From: Zoogloea sp041908905
Lineage (GTDB): Bacteria; Pseudomonadota; Gammaproteobacteria; Burkholderiales; Rhodocyclaceae
DNA length: 64,000 bases
Assembly (NCBI RefSeq): GCF_041908905.1
Contig: NZ_JAYREK010000016.1
Span: 12,493-76,492, forward strand
Reading direction: 5' to 3'
The translations under genes and the position numbers were made by a program. Under the pieces are notes generated by a model. It was not told the origin of the DNA and ran no database searches. It was given only the letters and a program-made list of their open reading frames with translations. Position 1 is the stretch's first letter. Every line of letters starts with the position of its first letter. Of this stretch, positions 63,665-64,000 are shown piece after piece.

Positions 63665-63848
63665 AAGGTAAAAAGCTATGAATATCGTTTGTACGTGCAT
63701 GTACAAACGTCATTCATAGTGTTTTATCGAATGTACGGGCATGTTAATGGGGTAAGAAACTATGAATATCGCTTGTGCATGGCTGCACAAAGGATTGTTA
63801 TAGTTTTATATCGAATGTGCGGGCTTGTTGTTAAGAAAAAAACTATCG
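63627..63848. repeat. Imperfect tandem repeat, 84-bp period, about 2.6 copies
   Basis: GATAGTTTTGGATCGAATG (63631), CATAGTGTTTTATCGAATG (63715) and TATAGTTTTATATCGAATG (63799) mark the starts of three copies exactly 84 bp apart. Each complete unit also carries a GGCATGTT word, a CTATGAATATCG word and a hairpin. The hairpin arms change together (TTTGTAC/GTACAAA in unit 1, TTGTGCA/TGCACAA in unit 2), keeping the stem. No gene is seen here. Confidence 0.8.
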
Positions 63849-63873
63849 TCGGGTTACGCTGCGCTAACCCGAC
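63848..63873. repeat. REP-like palindrome GTCGGGTTA...TAACCCGAC
   Basis: Arms GTCGGGTTA and TAACCCGAC flank CGCTGCGC. This palindrome is of the kind found at many bacterial intergenic sites next to REP-associated tyrosine transposases (resemblance from memory). It directly abuts the tandem repeat. Confidence 0.65.
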
Positions 63874-63908
63874 TCTAAGGACTTCCCTGTCAAGCACCGT
63901 TTTTCCAT

Positions 63909-63930
63909 GACCGGCCGCCAGGCCGGTTTT
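63909..63930 (+). terminator. Terminator-like hairpin near the window end
   Basis: CCGGCC and GGCCGG pair around GCCA, followed by TTTTCC. No gene reading into it is seen on the + strand. Confidence 0.5.
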
Positions 63931-64000
63931 CCTTTCCTGCCTACCTGCGTTTCCCTTCCTGGCGCTGCACGCGCGCGACGGATCGGACAGACAGACTGCC

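Noticed and set aside
63605..63848. Possible CRISPR array
   Set aside because: The repeats are contiguous 84-bp imperfect units without unique spacers of constant length, and no cas gene is present.
63605..63900. Possible integron attC sites
   Set aside because: The hairpins have no recognisable GTTRRRY/RYYYAAC ends, and no integrase is seen.

Overview
The window is GC-rich, densely coded bacterial DNA. The gene content (cyanophycin synthetase pair cphA'/cphA, CysB next to a sulfate ABC operon, a BamE-like lipoprotein, HU, RadA) suggests a betaproteobacterium, most likely of the Rhodocyclales (Azospira/Thauera-like). That placement is inferred from gene content and style only; no 16S rRNA gene is present.

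Layout. 1-6.4 kb: end of radA, an HU gene, an HD-GYP protein, a hydrolase, a type II NADH dehydrogenase gene broken by a frameshift, three identical tRNA-Arg(ACG) genes, and an outer-membrane-type protein behind a Fur-box-like site. 6.4-14.3 kb: cyanophycin locus, with a DUF1854 gene and an ABC transporter divergent from cphA' and cphA. 14.3-20.4 kb: glpD, glpK, a TonB-like protein, a CNNM/CorC-type membrane protein and a lipoprotein. 20.4-25.3 kb: sbp-cysT-cysW-cysA-cysB for sulfate uptake. 25.7-28.0 kb: two tandem pstS-like genes without pstCAB. 28.0-41.9 kb: an organosulfur-scavenging region (porin, binding protein, MFS carrier, two permeases, ATPase and arylsulfatase; two TauD/AtsK-type dioxygenases; a sigma-54 activator and a Mop protein), interrupted by an IS5-family element. 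42.0-46.3 kb: quinone/redox genes (wrbA, azoR, pirin, two yceI, LysR regulator). 46.4-53.3 kb: PaaK-like ligase, metQ-metI-metN, aldo/keto reductase, a flavin monooxygenase gene with an amber stop, and an ssuE-like FMN reductase. 53.8-62.7 kb: a probable defence island (RHH protein, SNF2-type helicase, AlbA_2 ATPase, DNA methyltransferase, type III Res-like nuclease-helicase). 62.8-64 kb: a small unknown gene and a stretch of structured repeats.

The most informative non-coding observation is a regulatory code. Four transcription units (porin-to-arylsulfatase operon, dioxygenase 1, dioxygenase 2, and the ssuE-monooxygenase-reductase operon) each have a -24/-12 sigma-54 promoter. Each promoter is preceded by two palindromes of the form CTGY-N10-RCAG, set 31-32 bp apart. 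A PspF/SfnR-like activator with no sensory domain is encoded in the middle of the region. Together these define a sulfate-starvation organosulfur regulon spread over about 25 kb. Three genes in the window are visibly broken: ndh, the IS transposase and the flavin monooxygenase.

The defence island has its own base and codon character. Its methyltransferase has an AT-rich central specificity segment between GC-rich catalytic ends, as expected of target-recognition-domain exchange.
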